Origin: Spisula solida
Lineage: Eukaryota > Mollusca > Bivalvia > Venerida > Mactridae
Length of the DNA stretch: 64,000 bases
Assembly (NCBI GenBank): GCA_947247005.1
Contig: OX365946.1
Location: forward strand, 6,332,453-6,396,452
Reading direction: 5' to 3'
The position numbers were made by a program, and so were the translations under genes. The notes beneath the pieces are model-generated. The model was not told the DNA's origin. It saw nothing but the letters and a program-made list of their open reading frames with translations, and made no database searches. Position 1 is the first letter of the stretch. The number at the start of each line of letters is the position of its first letter. Shown here one piece after another: positions 1-10,389 of the stretch.

Positions 1-880
1 TCTCTTTGCTTCTTGCCATGACATGGAGATGGTCTTGAGTTCTTTTTCCATCGTTCGTCTCCATGTCAGGACAGGTCTTCCTCTCTTCCTCCTCCCTTGA
101 GGGTTCCAGTCAAGGGATTGGCGGACAATGTTATTGGGGGACTTCCGGAGGGTATGGCCAATCCACCGCCATTTCCGTTTCTTTATTGTCATGGCAATTG
201 GGGACTGGTTGGTTCTTCTCCAGAGTTCACGGTTTGAAATTGTCTCTGGCCATCGGATTTGGAGGATCTGGCGTAGGCAGGTGTTTACGAAAACTTGCAA
301 CTTTTCATCCAGCATTTTGGTGTGTCTCCATGTCTCGGAGCCATATAGTAGGACGGAGATCACATTGGAGTTGAAAAGCTTTAGTTTTGTTGGTAGACGG
401 ATATTCTTGTTCTTCCAAATGGGTCTAAGGATGACGAAGACATGTCTGGCTTTCCCGATTCGTGACTTGATATCTTCTTCTGTTCCCCCTGATGTACTCA
501 CAGCACTTCCCAGGTATGTGAAGTTCTTGACCTCTTCGATTGGGCCATCTTGTATGGTAATAGGGCGACTGTTAGCTGTATTTATTCTCAGCGTCTTTGT
601 TTTGCTGGTGTTGATAGTCAGCCCTGTAGATTTAGCAACCTGTTGTAGACGGTCAGTTTTCTGCTGTATATGGTTAATGCTGTGAGACATCAGGCAGATA
701 TCGTCAGCGAAGTCTAGGTCTTCCAGTTTCTTCTCAAAGGTCCACTGTAGACCACGTGGCACATTCGTGGTTGTCTTCATCACCCTGTCGATGACAAGAA
801 GGAAGATCATGGGCGACAACAAACATCCTTGCCGGACTCCTGTTGTTACAGCACACGCGAACACAACACTGCAGAAAGGT
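1..880 (-). mobile_element. RTE-like LINE, reverse transcriptase C-terminal half (5'-truncated, runs off window)
   Basis: The minus strand reads open from about 880 to the window edge without a stop. It encodes RT motifs GVRQGCLLSP (near 815) and DFADDICLMS (near 705), then the block KTKTLRIN, LLYGSETWR and KKRKWRWIGHTLRK near the 3' end, an order typical of RTE-type LINE polymerases. The frame loses RT similarity just upstream of GVRQG (about 870), so the copy looks 5'-truncated, as LINE insertions usually are. The unbroken frame suggests a fairly young copy. The clade call is from motif wording only. The long plus-strand frame at 128-685 is its shadow. Confidence 0.8.
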
Positions 881-1024
881 GGAACTTCTTCAAAGGAAGC
901 TACAAGGACTGAGAATATATTGGTCTTATCAGCTTGATGGGGATTCAAACCAAATGTTTGATATAAAGACGGCATAAAGTATCAGGAAAATACAAAGACC
1001 CACAGCCAGTTTAAAGGACTAGTG

Positions 1025-2478
1025 AAAAGACTAAAATAAGGATGGAAAACGACATAGCAACAAATATCATAAAGGACCCTAAAAGATTATGGCAATACGT
1101 AAATTCGAATAGGAAGACAAAGTCTGATATAGTATAGCTGAAAGTGAAATCTAACAGTTGAGACTATATATGCACCAAGGGGGGTAGAGAGAAAGCTTAA
1201 ATTCTGGCCGACTTTTTCTCTGGGACAGTGTATTCACGACGAACCAGAAGGAGACATACAGCCACTTGAACCGAGAACAATCGAGAATGAATTTGTTGAC
1301 CACCAATTTACGGAAGATGAAGTGTACAAAATGTTAAAGCGTTTAAACCTCAATAAATCCCTAGGCCCAGACGGATTACATCCTAAAGCATTAATGGAAC
1401 TGAGAGATGAGATAACATGCCCATTGACAGTAATATTCAACAAATCTCTGCAAACAGGCAAAGTTCCAGACTTGTGGAAGCTAGGAAACAGCACAGCATT
1501 GTTTAAGAAGGGAAAATTATCTGGTCCTGGAAATTGTAGACCCGTTAGTCTAACTAGTGTTGCATGTAAACTGATGGAGAAATTAGTACGATGGAAAAAA
1601 AGGTGAACAATATGATATCTAACAACTGATTCAGTAAAAACCAGTATGTGTTTATATCTGGTAGATCTACTACTCTTCAACTGCTGAAAGTCATTGACCA
1701 ATGGACGGAAATTGTTGATCGAGGAGGATCCACAGCGTTTGACAAAGTGCCACATAAACGACGGATAAGCAAACCGCACTCGTGCGGTCTCAGTGAATAG
1801 ATTATTTTTTGGGTCGAACAATTTCTACAGAATCGCAAACCAAAAGGGCCTGTAAATTGTCCTGAGTCACCATGTTACCGTGTTACAAGTGAAATACCAT
1901 AAGGCAGTATACTAGGACCCATTTTGTTAGTGATTTACATAAACGACATGCCAGATTGTGTAACCGCACCTGCATATCTGTAAATGAACGACACGAAGAT
2001 ATTCACTGAGGTCAAGACAGCGGAAGAAAAACATAATCTCCAAATCGACCTAGATGCACTGCAAAAATGGTCTGACGTTTGGCTCCAAAAAATTCCATCC
2101 TAACAAATGCAAAGTATTAAGAATAGCAAATAAGAAACAACCACAAGATGAAAACACATTCAAGTACCACATGACTGCCACGGACGGGGAAAAATTTAGA
2201 ACACTCAAATAGTGAAATTGGCGTAGAAGTAGTCTCTTGAACTTTGAAAACCATATGCAGCAAAAAGTCAATAAAGCAAATGAAATAATGGGCTTGATCA
2301 GAAGGACATACACATATTAGGATGAACACAGCTTTAAATACTTGTTGCAGGCATTAGTTAGACCAAACCTTGAATATGCTCAAGCAGTGTGGTCACCATA
2401 CAAAGAAAAGGACAGTGACATCAAGAAAAGGACAGTGACATCATCGAAACGTTCAAAGAAGAGCCTCAAAACTCATAC
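1025..2478 (+). mobile_element. Decayed CR1/L2-like LINE, RT region, left part (interrupted by the 2479-5248 element)
   Basis: Translated in shifting frames, the plus strand gives a LINE polymerase in order: KDPKRLWQYVNS (near 1075), LNLNKSLGPDGLHPKAL (1340-1395), GNCRPVSLTSVACKLMEKLV (1530-1590), a broken FDKVPHKR, a GSILGPILLVIYINDMP block (about 1905-1950), then LVRPNLEYAQAVWSPYKEKDSDI (2350-2430). Several frameshifts and stops make it a dead copy. The YADD catalytic box is decayed. A short direct duplication (GACAGTGACATCA, 2411 and 2430) lies near the right end. The polymerase resumes at 5249 with the next expected residues, so the two parts are one element split by an insertion. Confidence 0.85.
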
Positions 2479-5248
2479 TGGTCACGCTGAAAAACCTGAA
2501 AAAGCACAATTCAGTGCTCTAATTTGTCCACGATATTTTTTGCTAAAATCTTTATTTTCTTTTGCGTTTTCTGAAAGTTTGAATCGTTTGGACAATGAAT
2601 TCAACAAGCAAAAAAAATTACAGAATCTCGAAACATGTTTGTTTCCTGTGAAATAAATACTCACTAATTTCCACCTGTGAACTACGTGATGTTTAAATTG
2701 ACTATTCGATTTTTAAGTATAAATAAAAACAAAATTCCAATTAACTATTGATAGTTTGTCCAACTCTATTAAAATGAATAATAAACCTTTTTCAAATGTT
2801 AGAGTTTGTCATCAGGATACACTATTTGGTACAATAAATCTTTAAATACTCGACACTTGAACAATTTTTACAATGGTTTTGTGTTTATAAAAAGATATAT
2901 TTTCATTTTTAATAGGTAAACTGAATAGAGAATCCTACATCGATTTAATTGCCTTTACAATACTGACATTTAAGTGCTTACGTCAGTGCAGTCTTGTGGG
3001 TAGTCATGCTAAATAGAGAATCCACATTCCTATGAAGTCTAAAGTCACTGGTTCGTAACGTAGCTCACCATATATATGCAGTCTGATCAACAACATTTTT
3101 GATAGAAGAAAAACATTTTGCGATTGATTTGATTGATTGATCAAAACAGTATTATAACCAATTGTTAGTTAATTAAATAGCACAGATAAGATAGATTCAA
3201 AACATTTTTGAAATGTCTACTACATGTATTTATACGTATGTATCAGCTTTGGCAATATAAATCCATCTATTATACGATTTAAATCTCTATTATAAACAAA
3301 TATAAACATGTTTGAACATTAACAAAAATCTAAGCAGCATCATATTACCAAACAGTATAGAAAACATAAAACTTTTAAGTGTTGATAGTGAAGATATAAT
3401 ACTTATTGTCATGGTAACGTAGTTCACATTAAATTGACACACGTATATATATTGTGAATCTTCACCCTAACAAAACTCTATTTACTAGTTAAATGATTCT
3501 GTTTTACTGAATTGTAAATGCAAGTTACCGTTAGTTTTGCCACGAACTGCTAGTTACATAACTTTTATATTCGCTTAAATTCCGACTCCATTTCAGTCTT
3601 CGATTATGCCTTTCGATATGAGGGCTATATTTCTTTTCGAATGCTTAAACTGTATGCGTTTATCAGCACCATAATGTTATATCCTTTTACTATACGTGTA
3701 CATATGAAAGTATATTACGACTGTCTCTTGCAATTGATATAAACATCTCATTCTACGATGATTTTCACAGAAATCAATATCGTTTTATTGAGCACTGATT
3801 GAATTGCAGAAATCAATTTAAGCAAATCACGTAAACATGAAAGCATGTTGAACAGTTTTATTAAAAAGATAACAAAATTAACAATGAAAATGATTTCAAA
3901 GGAGTATCATGTATATATCTAATATATGGTCACACGTATCACATGTACATTCAACTCTTGTTGACATCAATAGTTCACTCAGTATGTTGCTGTATATTGG
4001 TAACGTAGTTCGCGTGACGCGTACAACGTTGTGTCACTCAAGCATTCCTTTACTCCCTATGTATCCTTCTTAAAGTATTCATATCATTTATCAGCCTCTT
4101 ACCTATCTATGCACGCTACTGCTAGCAATTTATATTTGCTAAACATCAGAAAAAAGGCATTTATTATAATTTGAACTACGTTACAATTTTGTGAACTACG
4201 TTATTATATCTATATTACTTTTGTGCTGAATGATACATTTGTTTTTGTGGAAAATCGTTTGGGAACTACAGAAACACCTTTAACCATACATACTATTATA
4301 AAACAAATAGTTGTAACAATACGCAGACTAATTTTATGATCTATTATATGAACACCGTGTTAAATACTACCTTTAAATACATACATTGTGGTACGAAAAT
4401 GTCAAAGACTCACAATTTCTGCTTTAAAATACTCCCACCGTACAGTACGGGTTCACTGATACAATTTCAATTGAGCAATAAGTCATATGCAGGAACAATA
4501 TAACTTTTTTAGATACGTGCAGTCACGTAGTTCACAGTCACGTATTTCACGAATCCTTGTTATAAGTGGTACAATTTTATGTGAATCGGACATAACCACG
4601 TTTTAACAACTTCATTATAGATACTACATTGGTAGCATCACATTCACACTAAAGCACGTTGCTGCTTTTACTCTATAATAGTGGAATACATGGTTACGTA
4701 GGTCACATTTAAATGTCAATTTTGACAATTCTAATTTTATGCAATATACTTGAGTTTTAATCTCAGCTTTTGTTAAGAAGACGCATATATTTTTATTTTT
4801 ACATGTACTCTATGTTTTCTGGGACTGTTAGTTTTGTCGTAAGTATATTTTATTCGCTCAAAAACTGTAACGTAATTCACATAGAATTCTGTGACATGCC
4901 AAAATCCCGACAGCATCATTATAAAATCAAATTTCAACCTTATGTCTATTCAAAACCATTCTAAAAAGATTAAACAAGAATATGTATCAGTGTAATAAAA
5001 CAAAAAAAGATAAAATAGATCACTGTAGCTTGTGACAGGGTATTTTTGCTATTTTGTGACCATACATAGTCGAAAAAAATATGTCAAACTTAATTGTACC
5101 TGAAAATTTATTTTTCTTATGTGTAGATACTGACGTTGTCTATGTCAGAAAACATACGTTTATCAATAATTTGCTATTTTTCAATATACAATTGCGCTGT
5201 GACAGCTATTTTAGCGAATTGTGCGTTTTTCTGGTTTTTCAGTGACCA
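2479..5248. mobile_element. 2.77-kb non-autonomous DNA element with ~33-bp terminal inverted repeats, inserted in a LINE
   Basis: The left end (2479-2512) and the reverse complement of the right end (5216-5248) match nearly throughout: TGGTCAC, then TGAAAAACC, GAAAAA and GCACAATTC, with one substitution and two small indels. LINE coding sequence stops exactly at the left end (QRRASKLI) and resumes at the right end (PSLRNLEY), which independently fixes the borders. No clear target-site duplication is visible. No transposase-like frame is present inside; the longest open frames are below 110 codons and overlap the ends or look random. The interior is AT-rich and carries ten copies of a 13-bp motif. 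Superfamily unknown. Confidence 0.75.
2677..4880. repeat. Ten dispersed copies of the 13-mer TAACGTAGTTCAC, both orientations
   Basis: Forward copies (one to three mismatches allowed) start at 3056, 3415, 4001, 4523, 4538, 4694 and 4868. Reverse copies (GTGAACTACGTTA) are at 2677, 4171 and 4191. The core ACGTARTTCAC is almost invariant while the surrounding sequence is unrelated, and spacing varies from 15 to over 500 bp, so this is not a simple tandem array. Three copies are preceded by TGG, as in the TGGTCAC terminus of the host element. All lie inside the 2479-5248 element. They may be internal protein-binding sites of the element; that is inference. Confidence 0.7.
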
Positions 5249-5720
5249 AGTCTACGAAACCTTGAATACACAGAAATAATGAAGAAACTGAAGATGCCAA
5301 CTTTAAAATATAGAAGACTGGGGGGGGGGGTGATAAACGATAGAAGTGTTTAAATTGTGAAAGGAATTTACGATACTAACGCCAGGAATTCTAGAACAAG
5401 CCATACATACTAATACAAGAGGACTTAATCTGAAACTTAAGAAGACACAATTTAAAACCAACAAGAGAAAATTCTACTTCAACAACAGAGTCGTAGCTGC
5501 CTAGAATAGTCTTCCACAAACTGTAGTATCTGCTGACAAAGTGAAACAATTTGAAATTAGATAAGATAAACATTGGGGGGACCAAGAACTAAAATTCAAC
5601 AATAAAGTAGATTTTACATTCACACGTGCAAGATGCGACAAGACAAATACATCAGAAGAAGAGGTGGATATAGAGGGAAACATGCTTGGGGCTGATTCAC
5701 CAGAGCAGTCGGTCGTCTAA
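5249..5720 (+). mobile_element. CR1/L2-like LINE, C-terminal part after the insertion
   Basis: Translation resumes with PSLRNLEYTEIMKKLKMPTL and KYRRL (5249-5319), followed by an 11-base G run (5320-5330) that breaks the frame. It continues with TRGLNLKLKK (about 5412), FNNRVVAA, NSLPQTVVSADKVKQF and a final DKHWGDQELKF block. This is the usual CR1/L2 polymerase tail and completes the copy that starts near 1025. A terminal acidic stretch ends at a stop near 5720. Stops and frameshifts show it is inactive. Confidence 0.8.
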
Positions 5721-6340
5721 CGTTTAAACGTAATCGCGTTATTCATTGCCCTGATTGCTATCACAATTGAATACTTACACGAACAAAGAATCGAGATTAC
5801 TAATTGACAGTTCCTATTATAGTATTGTTTATGTTCAGATGACCCTGCTGGGTACAAATTGACAGTTTGTATCATACACTTAACAAAACGTATAAGTATA
5901 CATGTGTTTATTTACCCATAGCTCGGCCAATACGTGTTTGATCTTGCTGAAATGTTCAACATATGTACATGTAGTTCGGATGTGTGGATTACAATTGTCA
6001 CAAACAAGTCAAACAGAATAAACAAATGATGACATCAGTAGAACCCAAAGTCATACATTTTTGCCGTGTGTTCATCGGTCGATTGTCAGGTTGCTAATGC
6101 AGATATGTGCCCGTTTTGCTAATAAAGTTCGTTTTCAAGTGTATGTTCTTATCACGGAGAAAGAAATAAAGTCAATAATGCTAAGAACAAAGCACAATTT
6201 AGGTTTGTTTAATTTGTCGAATTTTAAAATTTCAAATTTCCCATTGACAGTTTCTATTATAGTATTGTTTATGTTCATAAGACCCTCCTGCATACTAATT
6301 GACAGTTTCTATTATAGTATTGTTTATGTTCATATGACCT
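5721..6340. repeat. Interspersed repeat with three copies of a ~45-bp unit
   Basis: The unit beginning ATTGACAGTTYCTATTATAG and continuing to a GACCCTSCTG end occurs at about 5801-5850, 6241-6290 and 6296-6340; the last two lie about 55 bp apart. Between copies lie CATAGCTCGGCCAA (near 5920) and a TTATCACGGAGAAAGAAATAAAG block (near 6150). Both of these recur with changes at 31316 and 30644, so this is a member of a dispersed family. No coding signal is recognised. Confidence 0.55.
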
Positions 6341-7135
6341 AGCTATATTAAGAATTAACTATCAAACATAATGTCGATGGTGTCATAATTTACAATATTA
6401 TACGATTTATCTATGTAATATTCATCAGTCATTCAAGCCAAATGACTTTCTTGTGTAAATAGCAATTATTATATTTTACCATTAAAACAATAATGCAATA
6501 ATCAATTGTACTTTACAAACAAATTAATGGACTCCTGACCACATGTGGCTCTTTAGAGAGCTATGAATATTAATTGTTACCGTGAATTTATCCCGGACTC
6601 GCAGAACAAAACTATCATCTGTCTCAATCAATCAACATGGTGTAATAGAATGGTTCCCTAGAGTAAAAGACGGGAAGGATCGGATCAGATTTGTTATCTG
6701 TATTGTTCAAATTCAAAATTATTATAACGGAACGGGACTCAGTGAAATCCCGCCACATTACCGAATTAAGAATCTATTGTCGAATTAAAGCGATACCTGT
6801 GAAAAGCGTTTAAACATATTTTATAACCCAAATAATATGCAATTTCTATCATACAAATATACATGTATACACATATTTGATATACATGGGTAAAGGGTCG
6901 AGCCACAAGTTCCAAACTTAGTTTACCTGCTTTCCCCTTATACCATTATCAATTACATTATACTATGTTCAAGTAAATATAACATAACATTAATTTAAAT
7001 GCGGGTGTTTATTTGTATGATTATTATGTACAAATTTACAAAGGTAATATTCAAGCAACTTTTTTTTAAGTAACTGTATTTTGTAGGAATAAGGACAGAA
7101 CAGAAGAATAAGATTGTAGACGTGATATGTACTAT
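6341..7135. other. Non-coding stretch, nothing recognised
   Basis: AT-rich sequence. A 68-codon open frame at 6582-6788 has no recognisable motif and is probably chance. No tandem repeat or inverted repeat of note was seen. Confidence 0.4.
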
Positions 7136-7380
7136 AATAATAATAATAATAAAGACTTTATTTAAAGAGGCAACACAGTTGGGTATGCCCAGTCTTCCCT
7201 GTGAGCCTCATATAACATAATATATGTACATTTACAAAAGTTACATGAATGACAAAGTAATATAAATATATACAAGTATATATACACAGCTGAAAGAAAG
7301 GAAAAGTAATGAACAGATAATATAACACATTGAATTATGGCATAAATAGCATAAAACATTATTGATGGGTTACTAATTAA

Positions 7381-10300
7381 TCAATGCATCGCTCCAGTGA
7401 GAGAGAAGTGTGCTTGACCACCAGAGAACCACCACTTCAAGTAGTTGCTTTTAAATAAATTGATATTTGCAGATGTTCTTATATCGTAAGGAAGACAGTT
7501 CCATAATATTGCACCAGAGTATGCCAATGATTTTCTGCAAAATTCTAGCCTGGGTTTTGGAACTGCTAGTAGTTTTTGTTCAAATGACCTCAATGATTTA
7601 TTTTCATTATAGGTAAATAGTTGCTCCATATAATTTGGGAGAAAGCCGTTCAGAGATTTGTACACTAGAATGGCCTTTTTATAGTTAACTCTGTCTGAAA
7701 ATTTCATCCAATTTAATTGCATAAATAATTCCTCTGTAGGTGTGTCAAAATCTTTGTCAAGAATAATTCGAGCAGCACGTTTTTGAAATTTGTACATATC
7801 ATTGGAAAGCTCAGTGGTGCAGTTTCCCCAAATAGAACAACAGTAGTCTAAATGAGGAAGGATATATGCATTGAAAAACATTTTTCTAGTATGCAGATTT
7901 AAAAATTGTTTAATTCTCATAAGTAAGTATAATAATGAGTTGCATTTCTTGAGTGTCATTTGTACTTGTGTTTTCCAATTAAGCGTGCGATCAATATGGA
8001 CTCCCAGAAGTTTTTCTGTTTTTGAAAATTGAATAGTTTTTCCATTGAATGAAATTCTTGAATCTTTTTCGGAACTGCGAGTTGAGGGAGAAATAACCAT
8101 AGCTTTGGTTTTTTCGGAATTTGCAACCATGGAATTTCTTTTTAACCAGTTTTGTATAGAATCAAGGTCTGATTGAATGTAAGTACAAACTGAGTCTAAA
8201 TTACTTCCAAATGATGAAATAGTGGTATCATCAGCAAACATATCTGACACAGAATTGGATAGGTGTAACGGCATATCATTTATATAAATAATGAATAGGA
8301 GAGGTCCCAGCACAGAGCCTTGTGGCACACCAGCTGGTATGTGTTTAATACTTCCGGAAACACACACCTGCTGTGAGCGATCTGTTAGATATGACCTGAA
8401 CCAGGCAATTGCATTTTCACCAATTTTATATAGCTGTAGTTTTTCAAGTAGTAACTTGTGATTAATGAGGTCAAATGCCTTAGTAAGATCGAGAAAAATA
8501 GTCCCAACAAGACTTCCTTCATTTATTGCTTTTATCCAGTTGTCAATAATGGCAGTCAGGGCAGTTTCACATGAGTGGTGAGTTCGAAACCCAGATTGAT
8601 TTGGGTGAAGGAGAGACTTGTTTTCAAGAAAAAGTTTTAAGTTATTGCTTACATGTTTTTCAAGTACTTTTGATAGAACTGGTAAAATCGAAATAGGTCT
8701 GTAATTACTTTTCTCACTTTTAGACCCCTTTTTATGGATAGGTGTCACCTTTGCTCTCTTGAATATTGAGGGAAATATTCCATTTGATAAACTGAGGTTA
8801 AAAATTTTTGCGAGATGTTTGGATATGATTTTAGCACTTAATTTAAGAAATTTTGGTCCTATGCCATCTAATCCAGTTGATTTATTTATGTCAAGGTTTT
8901 GTAATTCTTTTTCTATAAATGTGCATGTTATACTAGGTATTGAAAACGAAGTATCGTGTTCACAATGCATTTCAATGAATTCACATAGTTTTGTTTTATC
9001 GCATTCTGAGAAAGAGAAGCAATTTTGAGGGGCTGACTTGAAAATGTCAATGAAATATTCATTGAATACTTCAGCTGTTTCAAGTGGGTCTAAAATCGGA
9101 GTCCCCTCATCATCGTGAATGAAGTTTGTTTGGTGATTAGTGATTTTACCTGATAACTGCCTAAGATTTTTCCACAGTTTTTTGGCATCGTTTTTATTGT
9201 CATTTATAGTTTCAGCATAGTATGTTTTCTTAGAATTTGATATCAGAGTTTTAACTTTGTTCCGCAAATATTTATATTGTTCCGTATTATTTAGCTTTTT
9301 TGCCTTATCTCTTTCTTTTGTCATTTTGGAAATCTCTGGATTGTACCAATCGGGTAAGTTAATGTGTTTTACACGCTTCTGTTTCAATGGAGCATGTGTA
9401 TCTAAAGCGTCATTGAATAATGATTGAAAACAGTCTAAGGCATCATCTGTGTCTTCATACATATCTAGGATAGACCATGGCTGTTCCTCAAGTGATTTAA
9501 GAAAATCTGCTTCATTAAATTGCTTCATATTACGGTATTGTATCATATGATGTAAGGAATCTTTTGGCGCTGTATTTGAAACTTTACGGGTAAAACACAC
9601 AGGAAAGTGGTCACTGATTGATAGAACTGGAACATTAACTTCAGAAATATTTTGGGAAACATTTGTATAAAGATGGTCAATTATTGTTTTTGTAGTACTA
9701 GTTACTCTGGTGGGCATGTCAACAAGTTGTTTTAAATGGAAATTGTTAGTAATATTATTCCATGAACTATTGTTAGTAGATTGTGTGATGGGATCAAAGT
9801 TGTAGTTTAAATCTCCGGTTAGTAAAATTTCTTTGTTTTCAATGAATAATTTCTCAAGGGTGTTTTCTAAATTTAAGTTCCAATCCGCGTTGGAACAAGG
9901 GGGTCGATAAGTGTAACCCAATATTATTGGTTTTTGCTTATTGTTCTGAATCTCAAGCCAGATAATTTCAGTATAATCATTTTCTAAATCAAACCTGCGA
10001 AGACATGCATAGTTTTGTTTTACATAAACAATGATCCCACCACCATTTGTTTCACGATCTTTACGAAACATTTGATAGCCACTTATTTGAAATTCATTGT
10101 CAGAGAAGTTGTTATTCAAGAAAGTTTCACAAAGTGCAACAATATCTAGATATGGGTGATTATGAAGTAAAATTTTTAATTCATCGAGTTTTGGATATAA
10201 GTAATGGATATTTAAATGAAAGAAATGAATTCCTTTTTCATGTAGAAAATTAGTTTTTTCCAGAATGTCATTTGAGGCACAGTTTGAATTGTTTGTTGCA

Positions 10301-10389
10301 CTATTCATATCAGGTTCAATACAACATTCGTTTAATACCAGCCTGGTACCCAACTCCTGTTCAACGACATTGGAATCTGTCTCGCCCAT
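7381..10389 (-). CDS. LINE ORF2: APE endonuclease and reverse transcriptase (1002 aa)
   Basis: Residues about 50-265 form an APE-type endonuclease: HLNIHYL near 58, catalytic ALCETF (E88), GDLNYNF (D193, N195) and SDHFPV (D260, H261). Residues about 490-770 form the reverse transcriptase: NKSTGLDGIGPKFLK (503), IFLDLTKAFD (D634), AGVPQGSVLGPLLFIIYIND (686-705) and MFADDTTISS (D720, D721). The tail has LLGVHIDRTLNWK and ILPHLDYCCSIWG, as usual for CR1/Jockey-group polymerases. All catalytic residues expected for nicking and target-primed reverse transcription are present and no stop interrupts, so this protein could be functional. The start overlaps the ORF1 end by 58 bp, which suggests coupled re-initiation on a bicistronic RNA (inference). 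Confidence 0.9.
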   Translation of the reverse strand: MGETDSNVVEQELGTRLVLNECCIEPDMNSATNNSNCASNDILEKTNFLHEKGIHFFHLNIHYLYPKLDELKILLHNHPYLDIVALCETFLNNNFSDNEFQISGYQMFRKDRETNGGGIIVYVKQNYACLRRFDLENDYTEIIWLEIQNNKQKPIILGYTYRPPCSNADWNLNLENTLEKLFIENKEILLTGDLNYNFDPITQSTNNSSWNNITNNFHLKQLVDMPTRVTSTTKTIIDHLYTNVSQNISEVNVPVLSISDHFPVCFTRKVSNTAPKDSLHHMIQYRNMKQFNEADFLKSLEEQPWSILDMYEDTDDALDCFQSLFNDALDTHAPLKQKRVKHINLPDWYNPEISKMTKERDKAKKLNNTEQYKYLRNKVKTLISNSKKTYYAETINDNKNDAKKLWKNLRQLSGKITNHQTNFIHDDEGTPILDPLETAEVFNEYFIDIFKSAPQNCFSFSECDKTKLCEFIEMHCEHDTSFSIPSITCTFIEKELQNLDINKSTGLDGIGPKFLKLSAKIISKHLAKIFNLSLSNGIFPSIFKRAKVTPIHKKGSKSEKSNYRPISILPVLSKVLEKHVSNNLKLFLENKSLLHPNQSGFRTHHSCETALTAIIDNWIKAINEGSLVGTIFLDLTKAFDLINHKLLLEKLQLYKIGENAIAWFRSYLTDRSQQVCVSGSIKHIPAGVPQGSVLGPLLFIIYINDMPLHLSNSVSDMFADDTTISSFGSNLDSVCTYIQSDLDSIQNWLKRNSMVANSEKTKAMVISPSTRSSEKDSRISFNGKTIQFSKTEKLLGVHIDRTLNWKTQVQMTLKKCNSLLYLLMRIKQFLNLHTRKMFFNAYILPHLDYCCSIWGNCTTELSNDMYKFQKRAARIILDKDFDTPTEELFMQLNWMKFSDRVNYKKAILVYKSLNGFLPNYMEQLFTYNENKSLRSFEQKLLAVPKPRLEFCRKSLAYSGAILWNCLPYDIRTSANINLFKSNYLKWWFSGGQAHFSLTGAMH

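Noticed and set aside
128..685. 185-codon plus-strand open frame
   Set aside because: It is the complement of the intact RTE-like polymerase on the minus strand and has no motif of its own.
1234..1821. 195-codon minus-strand open frame
   Set aside because: Shadow of the CR1/L2-like LINE polymerase on the plus strand.
2677..4880. CRISPR-like array
   Set aside because: Copies are short, in both orientations and irregularly spaced, in a eukaryotic genome; not a CRISPR pattern.
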